From Streptomyces sp. NBC_00236 (lineage in GTDB: Bacteria; Actinomycetota; Actinomycetes; Streptomycetales; Streptomycetaceae), in the NCBI RefSeq assembly GCF_036195045.1, contig NZ_CP108100.1, positions 5,022,001-5,086,000 of the forward strand: a DNA stretch of 64,000 nucleotides, in the 5' to 3' direction. Shown here piece after piece: positions 7,910-16,360 of this stretch; position 1 is the stretch's first letter, and every line of letters begins with the position of its first letter. A program made the translations under genes and the position numbers. The notes under the pieces were generated by a model. The model saw only the letters and a list, made by a program, of their open reading frames with translations. It made no database searches and had not been told where the DNA came from.

Positions 7910-8932
7910 TCAGCCCGCCGGCTTGGCCAGCCAGGCGTCGACGCCCGCCAGGAGCTCCGTACGGACCGCTTCGGGCGCCGCCGAACCCCGTACCGACTGG
8001 CGTGCCAGCTCGGCCAGCTCCTCGTCGGTGAACGCGTGATGGCGGCGTACGAGGTCGTACTGCGCGGCCAGGCGGGACCCGAAGAGCAGCGGGTCGTCCG
8101 CCCCCAGCGCCATCGGTACACCGGCCTCGAACAGAGTGCGCAGGGGTACGTCTGACGGCTTCTCGTAGACGCCGAGCGCCACGTTCGACGCCGGGCACAC
8201 CTCGCAGGTCACCCCGCGCTCTGCCAGCCTGCGCAGCAGCCGCGGGTCCTCGGCGGCCCGTACGCCGTGCCCGACCCGTGCCGCGTCGAGGTCGTCCAGG
8301 CAGTCGCGGACGCTGGAGGGGCCCGACAGTTCACCGCCGTGCGGCGCCGCCAGCAGGCCGCCCTCCCTGGCGATGGCGAAGGCCCGGTCGAAGTCGCGGG
8401 CCATGCCGCGCCGCTCGTCGTTGGAGAGCCCGAACCCGACGACGCCCCGGTCCGCATACCGCACCGCGAGCCGCGCCAGCGTCCTGGCGTCCAGCGGGTG
8501 CTTCATCCGGTTCGCGGCGATCACCACCCGGATCGGCAGCCCGGTGTCGAGCGAGGCGCTGTCCACCGCGTCGAGGATGATCTCGATCGCGGGGATGAGC
8601 CCGCCGAGCAGGGGTGCGTACGAGGTGGGGTCGACCTGGATCTCCAGCCAGCCGGAGCCGTCCGCCACGTCCTCCTGGGCGGCCTCGCGCACCAGCCGCT
8701 GGATGTCCTCGGGGGTCCGCAGGCAGGACCGGGCGATGTCGTAGAGCCGCTGGAAACGGAACCAGCCGCGCTCGTCCGTCGCCCGCAGGCTCGGGGGTTC
8801 GCCGCCGGTCAGCGCGTCGGGCAGCCGCACGCCGTACTTGTCGGCGAGTTCGAGCAGCGTCGTGGGCCGCATCGACCCGGTGAAATGCAAGTGCAGATGG
8901 GCCTTGGGCAATAGCCGTACGTCACGCTCCAT
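7910..8932 (-). CDS. Adenosine deaminase family protein
   Basis: The 340-residue amidohydrolase has the adenosine deaminase set in order: HLHLH (zinc pair near residues 12-16), HGGE with the catalytic glutamate, VGHGVRA, and GADDPLLF with the zinc and base aspartates. It should hydrolyse adenosine or a related purine or aminodeoxyfutalosine-type nucleoside to the inosine form. Streptomyces carry several paralogues, so specificity is not certain. The ribosome-binding site is weak, but the start is supported by family alignment at RLLPKAHLHLHFTGS. It converges with the tetR gene. Confidence 0.88.
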   Translation of the reverse strand: MERDVRLLPKAHLHLHFTGSMRPTTLLELADKYGVRLPDALTGGEPPSLRATDERGWFRFQRLYDIARSCLRTPEDIQRLVREAAQEDVADGSGWLEIQVDPTSYAPLLGGLIPAIEIILDAVDSASLDTGLPIRVVIAANRMKHPLDARTLARLAVRYADRGVVGFGLSNDERRGMARDFDRAFAIAREGGLLAAPHGGELSGPSSVRDCLDDLDAARVGHGVRAAEDPRLLRRLAERGVTCEVCPASNVALGVYEKPSDVPLRTLFEAGVPMALGADDPLLFGSRLAAQYDLVRRHHAFTDEELAELARQSVRGSAAPEAVRTELLAGVDAWLAKPAG

Positions 8933-9010
8933 TCAGGGATCTTGCCGCACGGAGGGGGTGTCGCGGTAGCCGGTTTCCCCATCGAGTTGCCCCTCGAACG
9001 GATGCGCGAA

Positions 9011-9046
9011 CAAGAAAGCGACCCCCGGCCGGAGCCGAGGGTCGCC
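9011..9046 (-). terminator. Rho-independent terminator of the aminotransferase gene
   Basis: GCGACCC (9018-9024) pairs with GGGTCGC (9039-9045), with a further CGG/CCG-rich inner helix. On the minus strand a TTTCTTG tract follows, 20 bases after the aminotransferase stop codon. Confidence 0.75.
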
Positions 9047-9065
9047 ATCCAGGATCCCGGAGGTA

Positions 9066-10292
9066 CTACGCCTTCGCCTCGCCCAGCAGCTTCTGGAGCC
9101 GCGAGACGCCCTCGACCAGGTCGTCGTCACCCAGCGCGTAGGAAAGACGCAGGTAGCCCGGGGTGCCGAAGGCCTCGCCCGGAACGACCGCGACCTCGGC
9201 CTCGTCCAGGATCAGCGCCGCCAGCTCCACCGACGTGGCCGGGCGCTTGCCGCGGATCTCCTTGCCGAGCAGCTCCTTCACCGACGGGTACGCGTAGAAC
9301 GCGCCCTCGGGCTCGGGGCACAGGACGCCGTCGATCTCGTTGAGCATCCGCACGATGGTCTGCCGGCGCCGGTCGAAGGCGGTGCGCATCTCGGCGACCG
9401 CGTCCAGGTTCCCGGAGACGGCGGCCAGCGCGGCGATCTGGGCCACGTTGGAGACGTTGGACGTGGCGTGCGACTGCAGGTTCGTCGCCGCCTTCACCAC
9501 GTCCTTGGGGCCGACGATCCAGCCCACGCGCCAGCCGGTCATCGCGTACGTCTTGGCGACACCGTTGACCACGATGCACTTGTCACGCAGCTCGGGCACG
9601 ATCGCCGGCAGCGAGGTGAACTTCGCGTCGCCGTAGACGAGGTGCTCGTAGATCTCGTCGGTCAGCACCCACAGACCGTGCTCGACGGCCCACTTGCCGA
9701 TCGCCTCGGCCTCCGCCTCGCTGTAGACCGCACCGGTCGGGTTCGACGGGGAGACGAACAGGACGACCTTCGTACGCTCCGTGCGCGCCGCCTCCAACTG
9801 CTCCACCGAGACCCGGTACCCGGTGGTCTCGTCGGCGACGACCTCCACCGGTACGCCGCCGGCGAGCCGGATCGACTCGGGGTAGGTGGTCCAGTACGGC
9901 GCCGGGACGATGACCTCGTCGCCCGGGTCGAGGATCGCGGCGAAGGCCTCGTAGATGGCCTGCTTGCCGCCGTTGGTCACCAGGATCTGGGAGGCGTCGA
10001 CCTCGTATCCGGAGTCGCGCAGCGTCTTCTCGGCGATGGCGGCCTTGAGCTCGGGGAGCCCGCCCGCCGGGGTGTAGCGGTGGTACTTCGGGTTGCGGCA
10101 GGCCTCGACCGCGGCGTCGACGATGTAGCCGGGGGTCGGGAAGTCGGGCTCGCCCGCGCCGAAGCCGATCACCGGACGGCCGGCGGCCTTGAGGGCCTTG
10201 GCCTTGGCGTCGACGGCGAGGGTGGCGGACTCGGAGATGGCACCGATGCGGGCGGAGACCCGGCGCTCGGAGGGAGAAGTAGCAGCGCTCAT
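9066..10292 (-). CDS. aspC: Pyridoxal-phosphate aminotransferase, aspartate aminotransferase type
   Basis: This 408-residue fold-type I class I aminotransferase belongs to the bacterial Ib aspartate group. It shows [10 protein letters not shown] at the N-terminal arm, the PSNPTG turn, the cofactor lysine K247 in [15 protein letters not shown], and RLSYA with the carboxylate-binding arginine. It likely interconverts aspartate and oxaloacetate with glutamate, and some relatives also accept prephenate. The ATG at 10292 has a GGGGGG ribosome-binding site; an ATG nine bases upstream is possible. Its location just upstream of tRNA-Trp-secE is a common Streptomyces order. Confidence 0.92.
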   Translation of the reverse strand: MSAATSPSERRVSARIGAISESATLAVDAKAKALKAAGRPVIGFGAGEPDFPTPGYIVDAAVEACRNPKYHRYTPAGGLPELKAAIAEKTLRDSGYEVDASQILVTNGGKQAIYEAFAAILDPGDEVIVPAPYWTTYPESIRLAGGVPVEVVADETTGYRVSVEQLEAARTERTKVVLFVSPSNPTGAVYSEAEAEAIGKWAVEHGLWVLTDEIYEHLVYGDAKFTSLPAIVPELRDKCIVVNGVAKTYAMTGWRVGWIVGPKDVVKAATNLQSHATSNVSNVAQIAALAAVSGNLDAVAEMRTAFDRRRQTIVRMLNEIDGVLCPEPEGAFYAYPSVKELLGKEIRGKRPATSVELAALILDEAEVAVVPGEAFGTPGYLRLSYALGDDDLVEGVSRLQKLLGEAKA

Positions 10293-10415
10293 GCCCCCCA
10301 TGCTCGCAGACCGTATTCCCCGTCGGCACAGGGGTTTCAGGGACCGGACAGCAGGCGGACACCATGTGGACCGACGACCGGACAGCATCGGACAGGAACG
10401 GTCGGGAGCTATCTG

Positions 10416-10445
10416 TTCGACGCCGGGCCGCTGAGCACGTACACT
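10416..10445 (+). promoter_or_regulatory. Possible promoter for tRNA-Trp and secE
   Basis: TTCGAC (10416-10421) and TACACT (10440-10445) are separated by 18 bp, upstream of tRNA-Trp. The -35 is imperfect. Confidence 0.4.
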
Positions 10446-10528
10446 CACCTGTCGTTGGCCTTCACCAGCCGCACCGTTCCTGCACCCGAGGCATTCGGGG
10501 ACATGCGGTAGGTTGGTGGAAACCACAA

Positions 10529-10601
10529 AGGGTCGTAGCTCAATTGGTAGAGCACTGGTCTCCAAAACCAGCGGTTGGGGGTTCAAGTCCCTCCGGCCCT
10601 G
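10529..10601 (+). tRNA. tRNA-Trp (CCA)
   Basis: Acceptor AGGGTCG pairs with CGGCCCT, the anticodon loop CTCCAAA gives CCA, the T loop is TTCAAGT and the discriminator is G. It lies just upstream of secE, as in mycobacteria. Confidence 0.96.
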
Positions 10602-10707
10602 CTACACACTCCTTCGCCAGGATGTGTGCGCATGTACGTACTTCAATGCACTGCCGTGCGGCTTCACCGGGCGCGGCACGGCCATGACCCGGAATCAGGT
10701 GAGAAGC

Positions 10708-10995
10708 GTGACGGACGCCGTGGGCTCCATCGACATGCCTGATGCCGAGGATGAAGTCCCCGAGTCGAAGAAGAAGACCCGGAAGGGCGGCAAGCGCGGC
10801 AAGAAGGGCCCTCTGGGCCGTCTCGCGCTCTTCTACCGCCAGATCGTCGCCGAGCTCCGCAAGGTTGTCTGGCCGACTCGCAACCAGCTGACGACATACA
10901 CCTCCGTGGTGATTGTGTTCGTAGTCGTCATGATTGGTCTTGTTACCGTGATTGACTTCGGTTTCCAGCGGGTCATCAAGTACGTCTTCGGCTGA
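10708..10995 (+). CDS. secE: Preprotein translocase subunit SecE
   Basis: SecE clamps SecY in the SecYEG channel. The 95-residue protein has a lysine-rich cytosolic stretch (KKKTRKGGKRGKKG), the conserved amphipathic helix ending in ELRKVVWPTRNQ, and one transmembrane helix (VVIVFVVVMIGLVTVI). The GTG at 10708 is preferred because AGGTGAG lies at the right distance. The in-frame ATG at 10684 has no ribosome-binding site and would add eight residues. It leads into nusG. Confidence 0.93.
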   Translation: MTDAVGSIDMPDAEDEVPESKKKTRKGGKRGKKGPLGRLALFYRQIVAELRKVVWPTRNQLTTYTSVVIVFVVVMIGLVTVIDFGFQRVIKYVFG

Positions 10996-11004
10996 TCCCG
11001 CGGA

Positions 11005-11029
11005 GGGCGCCTCATGAGGGCGCCCCTTT
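11005..11029 (+). terminator. Hairpin between secE and nusG
   Basis: GGGCGCC (11005-11011) pairs with GGCGCCC (11019-11025) and is followed by CTTTC. It may attenuate read-through from secE into nusG rather than end transcription fully. Confidence 0.4.
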
Positions 11030-11070
11030 CGCATGTTCCACCCATTTGTATCCAGGAAGAAGCAGCCACC

Positions 11071-11973
11071 GTGTCTGACCCGAACCTGAACGACGCCGTC
11101 GAGCCGACGGCGGGCGCCTTCGAGTCCGCCGAGGACGAGCTCGACATCGTCGAGGCGGCGGACGCTGTGGAGCCGGACCAGGCTGAAGCTGCCGACGCCG
11201 CCGCGGGCGAGCCCGCCGAGCAGGCCGCCGTGCACACCGAGGACGCCGCCGAAGCCGACGACGAGGCCCCCGAGGCCGAAGCCGGTGACGACGAGGACGA
11301 GAGCCCCGAGGCCGAGGAAGCCGCCGACGAGGAAGAGGCCGAGCCGGCCGAGCCCGTCGACGCCGTCACCGCCCTGCGCGAGGAGCTCCGCACCCTCCCG
11401 GGCGAGTGGTACGTCATTCACACGTACGCCGGTTACGAGAAGCGTGTGAAGGCCAACCTGGAGCAGCGCGCCGTCTCGCTGAACGTGGAGGAGTTCGTCT
11501 ATCAGGCCGAGGTGCCTGAGGAGGAAATCGTCCAGATCAAGAACGGCGAGCGCAAGAACGTCCGGCAGAACAAGCTCCCGGGTTACGTCCTGGTGCGCAT
11601 GGACCTGACGAACGAGTCCTGGGGCGTCGTCCGCAACACGCCCGGCGTCACCGGCTTCGTGGGCAACGCCTACGACCCGTACCCGCTGACCCTGGACGAG
11701 ATCGTCAAGATGCTCGCCCCGGAGGCCGAGGAGAAGGCGGCCCGCGAGGCCGCCGAGGCCGAGGGCAAGCCTGCTCCGTCCCGCAAGGTCGAGGTCCAGG
11801 TGCTGGACTTCGAGGTGGGCGACTCGGTCACCGTCACCGACGGCCCCTTCGCGACTCTGCAGGCGACGATCAACGAGATCAACGCCGACTCCAAGAAGGT
11901 CAAGGGTCTCGTGGAGATCTTCGGCCGGGAGACTCCGGTCGAGCTCAGCTTCGACCAGATCCAGAAGAACTAG
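11071..11973 (+). CDS. nusG: Transcription termination/antitermination protein NusG
   Basis: The 300-residue protein has an unusually acidic, alanine-rich N-terminal extension of about 100 residues (repeated Asp/Glu/Ala). The NGN domain then starts at [19 protein letters not shown] and a C-terminal KOW domain ([19 protein letters not shown]) follows. NusG binds RNA polymerase and links it to Rho or to the ribosome. Acidic extensions of this kind are usual in actinobacterial NusG. The GTG start at 11071 follows AGGAAGA. Confidence 0.95.
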   Translation: MSDPNLNDAVEPTAGAFESAEDELDIVEAADAVEPDQAEAADAAAGEPAEQAAVHTEDAAEADDEAPEAEAGDDEDESPEAEEAADEEEAEPAEPVDAVTALREELRTLPGEWYVIHTYAGYEKRVKANLEQRAVSLNVEEFVYQAEVPEEEIVQIKNGERKNVRQNKLPGYVLVRMDLTNESWGVVRNTPGVTGFVGNAYDPYPLTLDEIVKMLAPEAEEKAAREAAEAEGKPAPSRKVEVQVLDFEVGDSVTVTDGPFATLQATINEINADSKKVKGLVEIFGRETPVELSFDQIQKN

Positions 11974-12004
11974 CGGTTATTCGCCAGCTTCTGGACACAT
12001 GCCT

Positions 12005-12058
12005 ACCGAGCAGGTCAGACCGGCTGTCACAGCAGGTCTGACCTGCTCGGTTTTTGGT
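12005..12058 (+). terminator. Strong Rho-independent terminator after nusG
   Basis: ACCGAGCAGGTCAGACC (12005-12021) has a perfect complement at 12034-12050 and is followed by TTTTT. It separates secE-nusG from the rplK-rplA unit. Confidence 0.93.
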
Positions 12059-12150
12059 CGCGCAGCTATACCCGTTATCGTTGTGCGGTATGCCTGCATC
12101 CGGATGACCGGATGACGGCGAAAACTCTCACTAGGACCCGGAGAGAGCAC

Positions 12151-12585
12151 ATGCCTCCCAAGAAGAAGAAGATCACGGGGCTTATCAAGCTCCAGATCAA
12201 CGCCGGTGCGGCCAACCCGGCCCCGCCGGTCGGCCCCGCACTGGGCCAGCACGGCGTCAACATCATGGAGTTCTGCAAGGCCTACAACGCCGCGACCGAG
12301 TCGCAGCGTGGCATGGTCGTGCCGGTGGAGATCACGGTCTACGAGGACCGCTCCTTCACCTTCATCACCAAGACTCCGCCGGCTGCCAAGCTGATCCTCA
12401 AGGCCGCGGGTGTGGACAAGGGCTCCGGCGAGCCGCACAAGACCAAGGTTGCCAAGCTGACGGCCGCCCAGGTCCGCGAGATCGCCACGACGAAGCTTCC
12501 CGACCTGAACGCCAATGACCTCGACGCCGCGTCGAAGATCATTGCCGGCACCGCCCGTTCCATGGGCATCACGGTCGAAGGCTGA
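12151..12585 (+). CDS. rplK: 50S ribosomal protein L11
   Basis: The 144-residue L11 starts [19 protein letters not shown], with the [11 protein letters not shown] motif of the thiopeptide-binding N-terminal domain and the C-terminal rRNA-binding domain ([12 protein letters not shown]). L11 forms the GTPase-associated centre with 23S rRNA and is needed for RelA stimulation. It is followed by rplA after a 78-bp gap, and L1 commonly autoregulates this pair. Confidence 0.97.
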
Positions 12586-12663
12586 TTCAGCCCCACCCCC
12601 CAGTGGTAGGACCAAGCGCCGGTCCGCACCACGACTCCACATTCTGAAACCACAGGAGTAGAA

Positions 12664-13386
12664 GTGAAGCGCAGCAAGAACCTCCGCGCTGCGGACGCCA
12701 AGATCGACCGGGCGCGTAACTACGCCCCGCTCGAGGCCGTCCGTATCGCCAAGGACACCGCCTCCACGAAGTTCGACAGCACCGTCGAGGTCGCGTTTGC
12801 TCTGGGTGTTGACCCGCGCAAGGCCGACCAGATGGTCCGTGGCACCGTGAACCTCCCGCACGGCACCGGCAAGACCGCCCGGGTCCTGGTCTTCGCGACC
12901 GGTGACCGTGCTGCGGCCGCGGAAGCCGCGGGCGCCGACATCGTCGGCGCCGACGAGCTCATCGACGAGGTGGCGAAGGGCCGTCTGGACTTCGACGCCG
13001 TCGTCGCGACCCCGGACCTCATGGGCAAGGTCGGCCGCCTCGGCCGCGTGCTCGGTCCGCGTGGTCTGATGCCGAACCCGAAGACCGGCACCGTCACCCC
13101 GGACGTCGTGAAGGCTGTCAACGACATCAAGGGCGGCAAGATCGAGTTCCGCGTCGACAAGCACTCGAACCTGCACTTCATCATCGGCAAGACCTCGTTC
13201 GACGAGACCAAGCTGGTGGAGAACTACGCAGCGGCGCTGGACGAGATCCTCCGTCTGAAGCCGTCCGCCGCCAAGGGCCGCTACATCAAGAAGGCCACGC
13301 TGGCCACCACGATGGGCCCCGGCATCCCGCTGGACGCCAACCGCACCCGTAACCTCCTCGTCGAGGAGGACCCGGCCGCCGTCTGA
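12664..13386 (+). CDS. rplA: 50S ribosomal protein L1
   Basis: The 240-residue L1 has the expected two-domain signature, including the signature stretch [16 protein letters not shown]1 builds the mobile L1 stalk at the E site and, in many bacteria, represses its own operon. The GTG start at 12664 follows CAGGAG. Confidence 0.97.
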   Translation: MKRSKNLRAADAKIDRARNYAPLEAVRIAKDTASTKFDSTVEVAFALGVDPRKADQMVRGTVNLPHGTGKTARVLVFATGDRAAAAEAAGADIVGADELIDEVAKGRLDFDAVVATPDLMGKVGRLGRVLGPRGLMPNPKTGTVTPDVVKAVNDIKGGKIEFRVDKHSNLHFIIGKTSFDETKLVENYAAALDEILRLKPSAAKGRYIKKATLATTMGPGIPLDANRTRNLLVEEDPAAV

Positions 13387-13427
13387 GCCACCGCGCTCGT
13401 ACGACCGCCGTGTCACGTGTGACATTG

Positions 13428-13463
13428 ACGGGCCCCGCAACCTTTCGAGGTGCGGGGCCCGTC
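13428..13463 (+). terminator. Rho-independent-like terminator after rplA
   Basis: ACGGGCCCCGCA (13428-13439) pairs with TGCGGGGCCCGT (13451-13462). The tail is CCTCGTATG, so the U tract is weak. Confidence 0.7.
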
Positions 13464-13545
13464 CTCGTATGTACGTACCAGTGGCTGTCGGTGCCGTGCG
13501 TTAGCGTGCGGAGCACAGAGAGCCGAACGAGGGGTGGAAGCGGAC

Positions 13546-14469
13546 ATGAGGACCAGTACCGTACGGCGCGTTGGCCTGGCCGTGGCTGTGGCGGCGGCGC
13601 TGACGTCGGTCGGGGCCTGTGGCGGATCGGACGACGGCTCCACGAGCAAGGCCAAGGGCAAGGACGGAAGCAGCGGCAGCGGCGTGGTGAAGACCGACGC
13701 GATCGCCGCGCTGCTCGACGTGCAGAAGAAGACCGGCGCGGCCAGCTCGGCGAAGGTCGAGGGCACCATGACGGTTGGCAGCGCCGTGTCCATGAAGCAG
13801 TCCGGGGCGCTCGACTGGAGCGACGGCGTCAGCGGCAGCATGGAGATCACGTACACCGGCGGCGCCATGGCCGACACCATGAAGAAGGCCGGCGGCAACG
13901 GCACGATGCAGGCCCGCTACTTCAAGGACGGCTACGCGGCGGACATGGGCGAGGTCATGGCCCGGCAGACCGGTGGCAAGCGCTGGATCAGCTACTCCTA
14001 CGAGGACCTCGCCGAGCTCGGGGGCGCCTCCGGGGCGGCGATGAAGGACCAGATGCAGAACAGCACTCCCGACCAGGGACTGAAGTCGCTGCTGGCCTCC
14101 GGCGATGTGAAGGAGGTCGGCAAGGAGCAGGTCCGTGGTGTCGACACCACGCACTACTCCGGCACGGTCGACGTCGCCGATCTGACCGCCAAGACGTCGA
14201 AGCTGGACGCCGATCAGCTGACCGCTCTCAAGAAGCAGCTCAACGACGCCGGGATCACCACGGAGAAGATCGACATCTGGGTCGACGAGAACGACCTGCT
14301 GGTGAAGAAGAGCGAGCGCGGGCAGATGAAGACCGGCGAGCTCAACACCACCATGTTCTACAGCGACTACGGGACCAAGGTCTCGGTCGAGCGGCCGCCG
14401 GCCGGCGAGACCATCGGGTTCAAGGAGCTGCTCCAGCAGCAGCAGGGTGCGACCGCGGGAGCGTCCTAA
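13546..14469 (+). CDS. LppX/LprAFG-like lipoprotein
   Basis: The 307-residue protein has a classic lipoprotein signal peptide with lipobox SVGAC (acylated Cys25) and a Ser/Gly/Lys linker. A LolA/LppX-like beta domain follows, with a repeated strand pattern and YYSGTVDVADLT-type and IDIWVDENDLLVKK-type strands. Such proteins sit on the outer face of the membrane, and mycobacterial relatives carry lipids. No ligand can be assigned here. The ATG at 13546 has GGAAG upstream, and a GTG at 13534 is an alternative. It is inserted between the rplKA and rplJL units. Confidence 0.8.
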   Translation: MRTSTVRRVGLAVAVAAALTSVGACGGSDDGSTSKAKGKDGSSGSGVVKTDAIAALLDVQKKTGAASSAKVEGTMTVGSAVSMKQSGALDWSDGVSGSMEITYTGGAMADTMKKAGGNGTMQARYFKDGYAADMGEVMARQTGGKRWISYSYEDLAELGGASGAAMKDQMQNSTPDQGLKSLLASGDVKEVGKEQVRGVDTTHYSGTVDVADLTAKTSKLDADQLTALKKQLNDAGITTEKIDIWVDENDLLVKKSERGQMKTGELNTTMFYSDYGTKVSVERPPAGETIGFKELLQQQQGATAGAS

Positions 14470-14499
14470 ACCTTCCGGACCACCCGAACCGGGACGGAT

Positions 14500-14529
14500 T
14501 TGCCCGGCGCGACCCCTGTCGCGTACTCT
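14500..14529 (+). promoter_or_regulatory. Probable rplJ promoter
   Basis: TTGCCC (14500-14505) and TACTCT (14524-14529) have an 18-bp spacer and lie just upstream of the L10 leader. The fit to a housekeeping promoter is good. Confidence 0.65.
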
Positions 14530-14535
14530 TCTGCA

Positions 14536-14742
14536 GAAGCCAAAGACCGCTGGTCGTTGCTGAAATCCGCAAGGGTGACGGCAACCGAAGGATCCGTTGA
14601 ATGCGGACGACCTGCGCAGGTGACTGTGGAAAAGCTCCCGTACTTTGTTCGGTCGAGCTTCGCCCTGGCGCCTGCGCCGGGGCGTTTCGTCTTTTCCGGG
14701 CCCTTTTGAGCGGTCCTCATCACCCGGAAGGAGGCCACGCTC
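14536..14742 (+). promoter_or_regulatory. Ribosomal protein L10 leader RNA
   Basis: The 200-nt untranslated stretch before rplJ contains the conserved actinobacterial L10-leader blocks (AGAAGCCAAAGACCGCTGG, GGATCCGTTGAATGCGG, CCTGCGCAGG). L10 or the L10-L12 complex binds such leaders and lowers expression of rplJL when in excess. A terminator-like hairpin lies inside it. Confidence 0.85.
14661..14695 (+). terminator. Attenuator hairpin inside the L10 leader
   Basis: CGCCCTGGCGC pairs with GCGCCGGGGCG (11 bp, one T-G pair) across a CT loop and is followed by TTTCGTCTTTT. This is a good candidate for the switchable terminator through which L10 controls rplJ. Confidence 0.65.
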
Positions 14743-15300
14743 ATGGCAAGGCCCGACAAGGCTGCAGCGGTAGCCGAGCTCGCGGACCAGTTCCGCAGCT
14801 CGAACGCCGCCGTGCTGACCGAGTACCGGGGCCTCACCGTGGCACAGCTCAAGCAGCTGCGCCGTTCGCTCGGTGAGAACGCCCAGTACGCCGTGGTGAA
14901 GAACACGCTGACCAAGATCGCGGCCAACGAGGCCGGGATCGACACGCTGGACGACCTGTTCGCAGGTCCGACGGCGGTTGCCTTCGTCACCGGTGACCCG
15001 GTGGAGTCGGCGAAGGGTCTTCGTGACTTCGCCAAGGACAACCCCAACCTCATCATCAAGGGCGGTGTCCTTGACGGTAAGGCGCTGTCCGCCGATGAGA
15101 TCAAGAAGCTCGCGGACCTCGAGTCCCGCGAGGTTCTGCTCGCCAAGCTGGCCGGCGCCATGAAGGGCAAGCAGACTCAGGCTGCGCAGCTCTTCCAGGC
15201 TCTGCCGTCGAAGTTCGTCCGCACCGCGGAAGCTCTTCGTGCCAAGCGGGAAGAGCAGGGCGGTGCCGGTACTCCGGCTCCCGCCGAGGCCGCCGAGTAA
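14743..15300 (+). CDS. rplJ: 50S ribosomal protein L10
   Basis: The 185-residue L10 is the base of the L7/L12 stalk. It shows the N-terminal rRNA-binding part ([22 protein letters not shown], read in pieces) and a long C-terminal helix that docks L12 dimers. A short PAPAEAAE tail follows. The start has an AGGAGG site. It is co-transcribed with rplL and autoregulated through its leader. Confidence 0.97.
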   Translation: MARPDKAAAVAELADQFRSSNAAVLTEYRGLTVAQLKQLRRSLGENAQYAVVKNTLTKIAANEAGIDTLDDLFAGPTAVAFVTGDPVESAKGLRDFAKDNPNLIIKGGVLDGKALSADEIKKLADLESREVLLAKLAGAMKGKQTQAAQLFQALPSKFVRTAEALRAKREEQGGAGTPAPAEAAE

Positions 15301-15383
15301 TTTCGCTCAGCGGTCCAGCGGGCTCCACGTACGCCCGCCGACATATACATCCGGCACCTGCCGAATAGTGGAAGGACGCCATC

Positions 15384-15764
15384 ATGGCGAAGCTCAGCCA
15401 GGAAGACCTGCTCGCTCAGTTCGAGGAGCTCACCCTCATCGAGCTCTCCGAGTTCGTTAAGGCCTTCGAGGAGAAGTTCGACGTCACCGCCGCCGCGGCC
15501 GTCGCCGTCGCCGGTCCCGCCGCCGCTGCCCCGGCCGAGGCCGCTGCCGAGCAGGACGAGTTCGACGTCATCCTCACCGCCGCCGGTGACAAGAAGATCC
15601 AGGTCATCAAGGTCGTGCGTGAGCTGACCTCCCTCGGCCTGAAGGAGGCCAAGGACCTCGTCGACGGCGCCCCGAAGCCCGTCGTCGAGAAGGTCGCCAA
15701 GGAGGCCGCCGAGAAGGCTGCCGAGTCCCTCAAGGCCGCCGGCGCCTCCGTCGAGGTCAAGTGA
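15384..15764 (+). CDS. rplL: 50S ribosomal protein L7/L12
   Basis: The 126-residue L12 has an N-terminal dimerisation helix ([20 protein letters not shown]), an Ala/Pro-rich hinge ([15 protein letters not shown]), and a C-terminal domain that recruits translation GTPases ([20 protein letters not shown]). It is the multicopy stalk protein of the large subunit. Confidence 0.97.
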   Translation: MAKLSQEDLLAQFEELTLIELSEFVKAFEEKFDVTAAAAVAVAGPAAAAPAEAAAEQDEFDVILTAAGDKKIQVIKVVRELTSLGLKEAKDLVDGAPKPVVEKVAKEAAEKAAESLKAAGASVEVK

Positions 15765-15823
15765 CCCAGCGAGTCTTCTGACTCCTCTGGACCCCCGTGC
15801 CGCGAGGCGTGGGCGTCACTTCG

Positions 15824-15859
15824 CGAAAGGCGATCACCCGTATGGGTGGTCGCCTTTCG
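15824..15859 (+). terminator. Long hairpin downstream of rplL
   Basis: A 16-bp stem (CGAAAGGCGATCACCC with its complement, one T-G pair) with a GTAT loop lies 60 bp after rplL. There is no T tract, so partial termination or RNase processing between rplL and rpoB is possible. Confidence 0.5.
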
Positions 15860-16170
15860 GCGTACCCGCGATGGGTGCCTTGCTCTTCGCGCGGTGACGA
15901 GTATGGTGATCTTCGCCGTGCGCCTCTCGTGAGGGGCACGGGTGGCGCCGACAGGCGGCGGGACGCGGGTCTCGGGGCCCGTACCGGCTGGGGGGCCTTG
16001 ACGAACCGCACGAGGCGCGCAATTCTCAAGGCGCGTCGTCACATCGATCCGAATCCGAGGCATGGATCGATGGCGAACAGGGCAGTAAAGAAGAGCGCAC
16101 CCCGCGCAGGGCTAGACATAGGTGTTGAGAACAGCTGTTGAGAGCAACGTGGGTCTCTGAGAACCCCGAC

Positions 16171-16199
16171 TGGACATCAGTGTGCCGCTTGGCTACACT
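16171..16199 (+). promoter_or_regulatory. rpoB promoter
   Basis: TGGACA (16171-16176) and TACACT (16194-16199) are separated by exactly 17 bp. The promoter lies 160 bp upstream of the rpoB start codon, giving rpoBC its own strong promoter. Confidence 0.7.
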
Positions 16200-16360
16200 G
16201 ACCCTTTGCGCTGCCTGTTAGCTGCCTCCTGCCCGTCACCAGGGGCATACCCATCTTGTGCACCGTGGACCGTTCATCCCTCACCTGGGATATCTGTCCA
16301 CCTGTCCAGTTTGGGACCGGTACGCGCGTAGTGAGTCCGAGCCCTCGGAAGGACCCCCTC

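Larger units (their letters stand above)
15765..16360. other. Gene-free 596-bp rplL-rpoB spacer
   Basis: I see no supported gene here. It holds a long hairpin at 15824-15859, a near-repeat of GTTGAGA at 16120-16143, a good promoter at 16171-16199 and an untranslated leader of about 155 nt up to the rpoB start. The layout suggests that rpoBC can be transcribed independently of rplJL. Confidence 0.7.
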
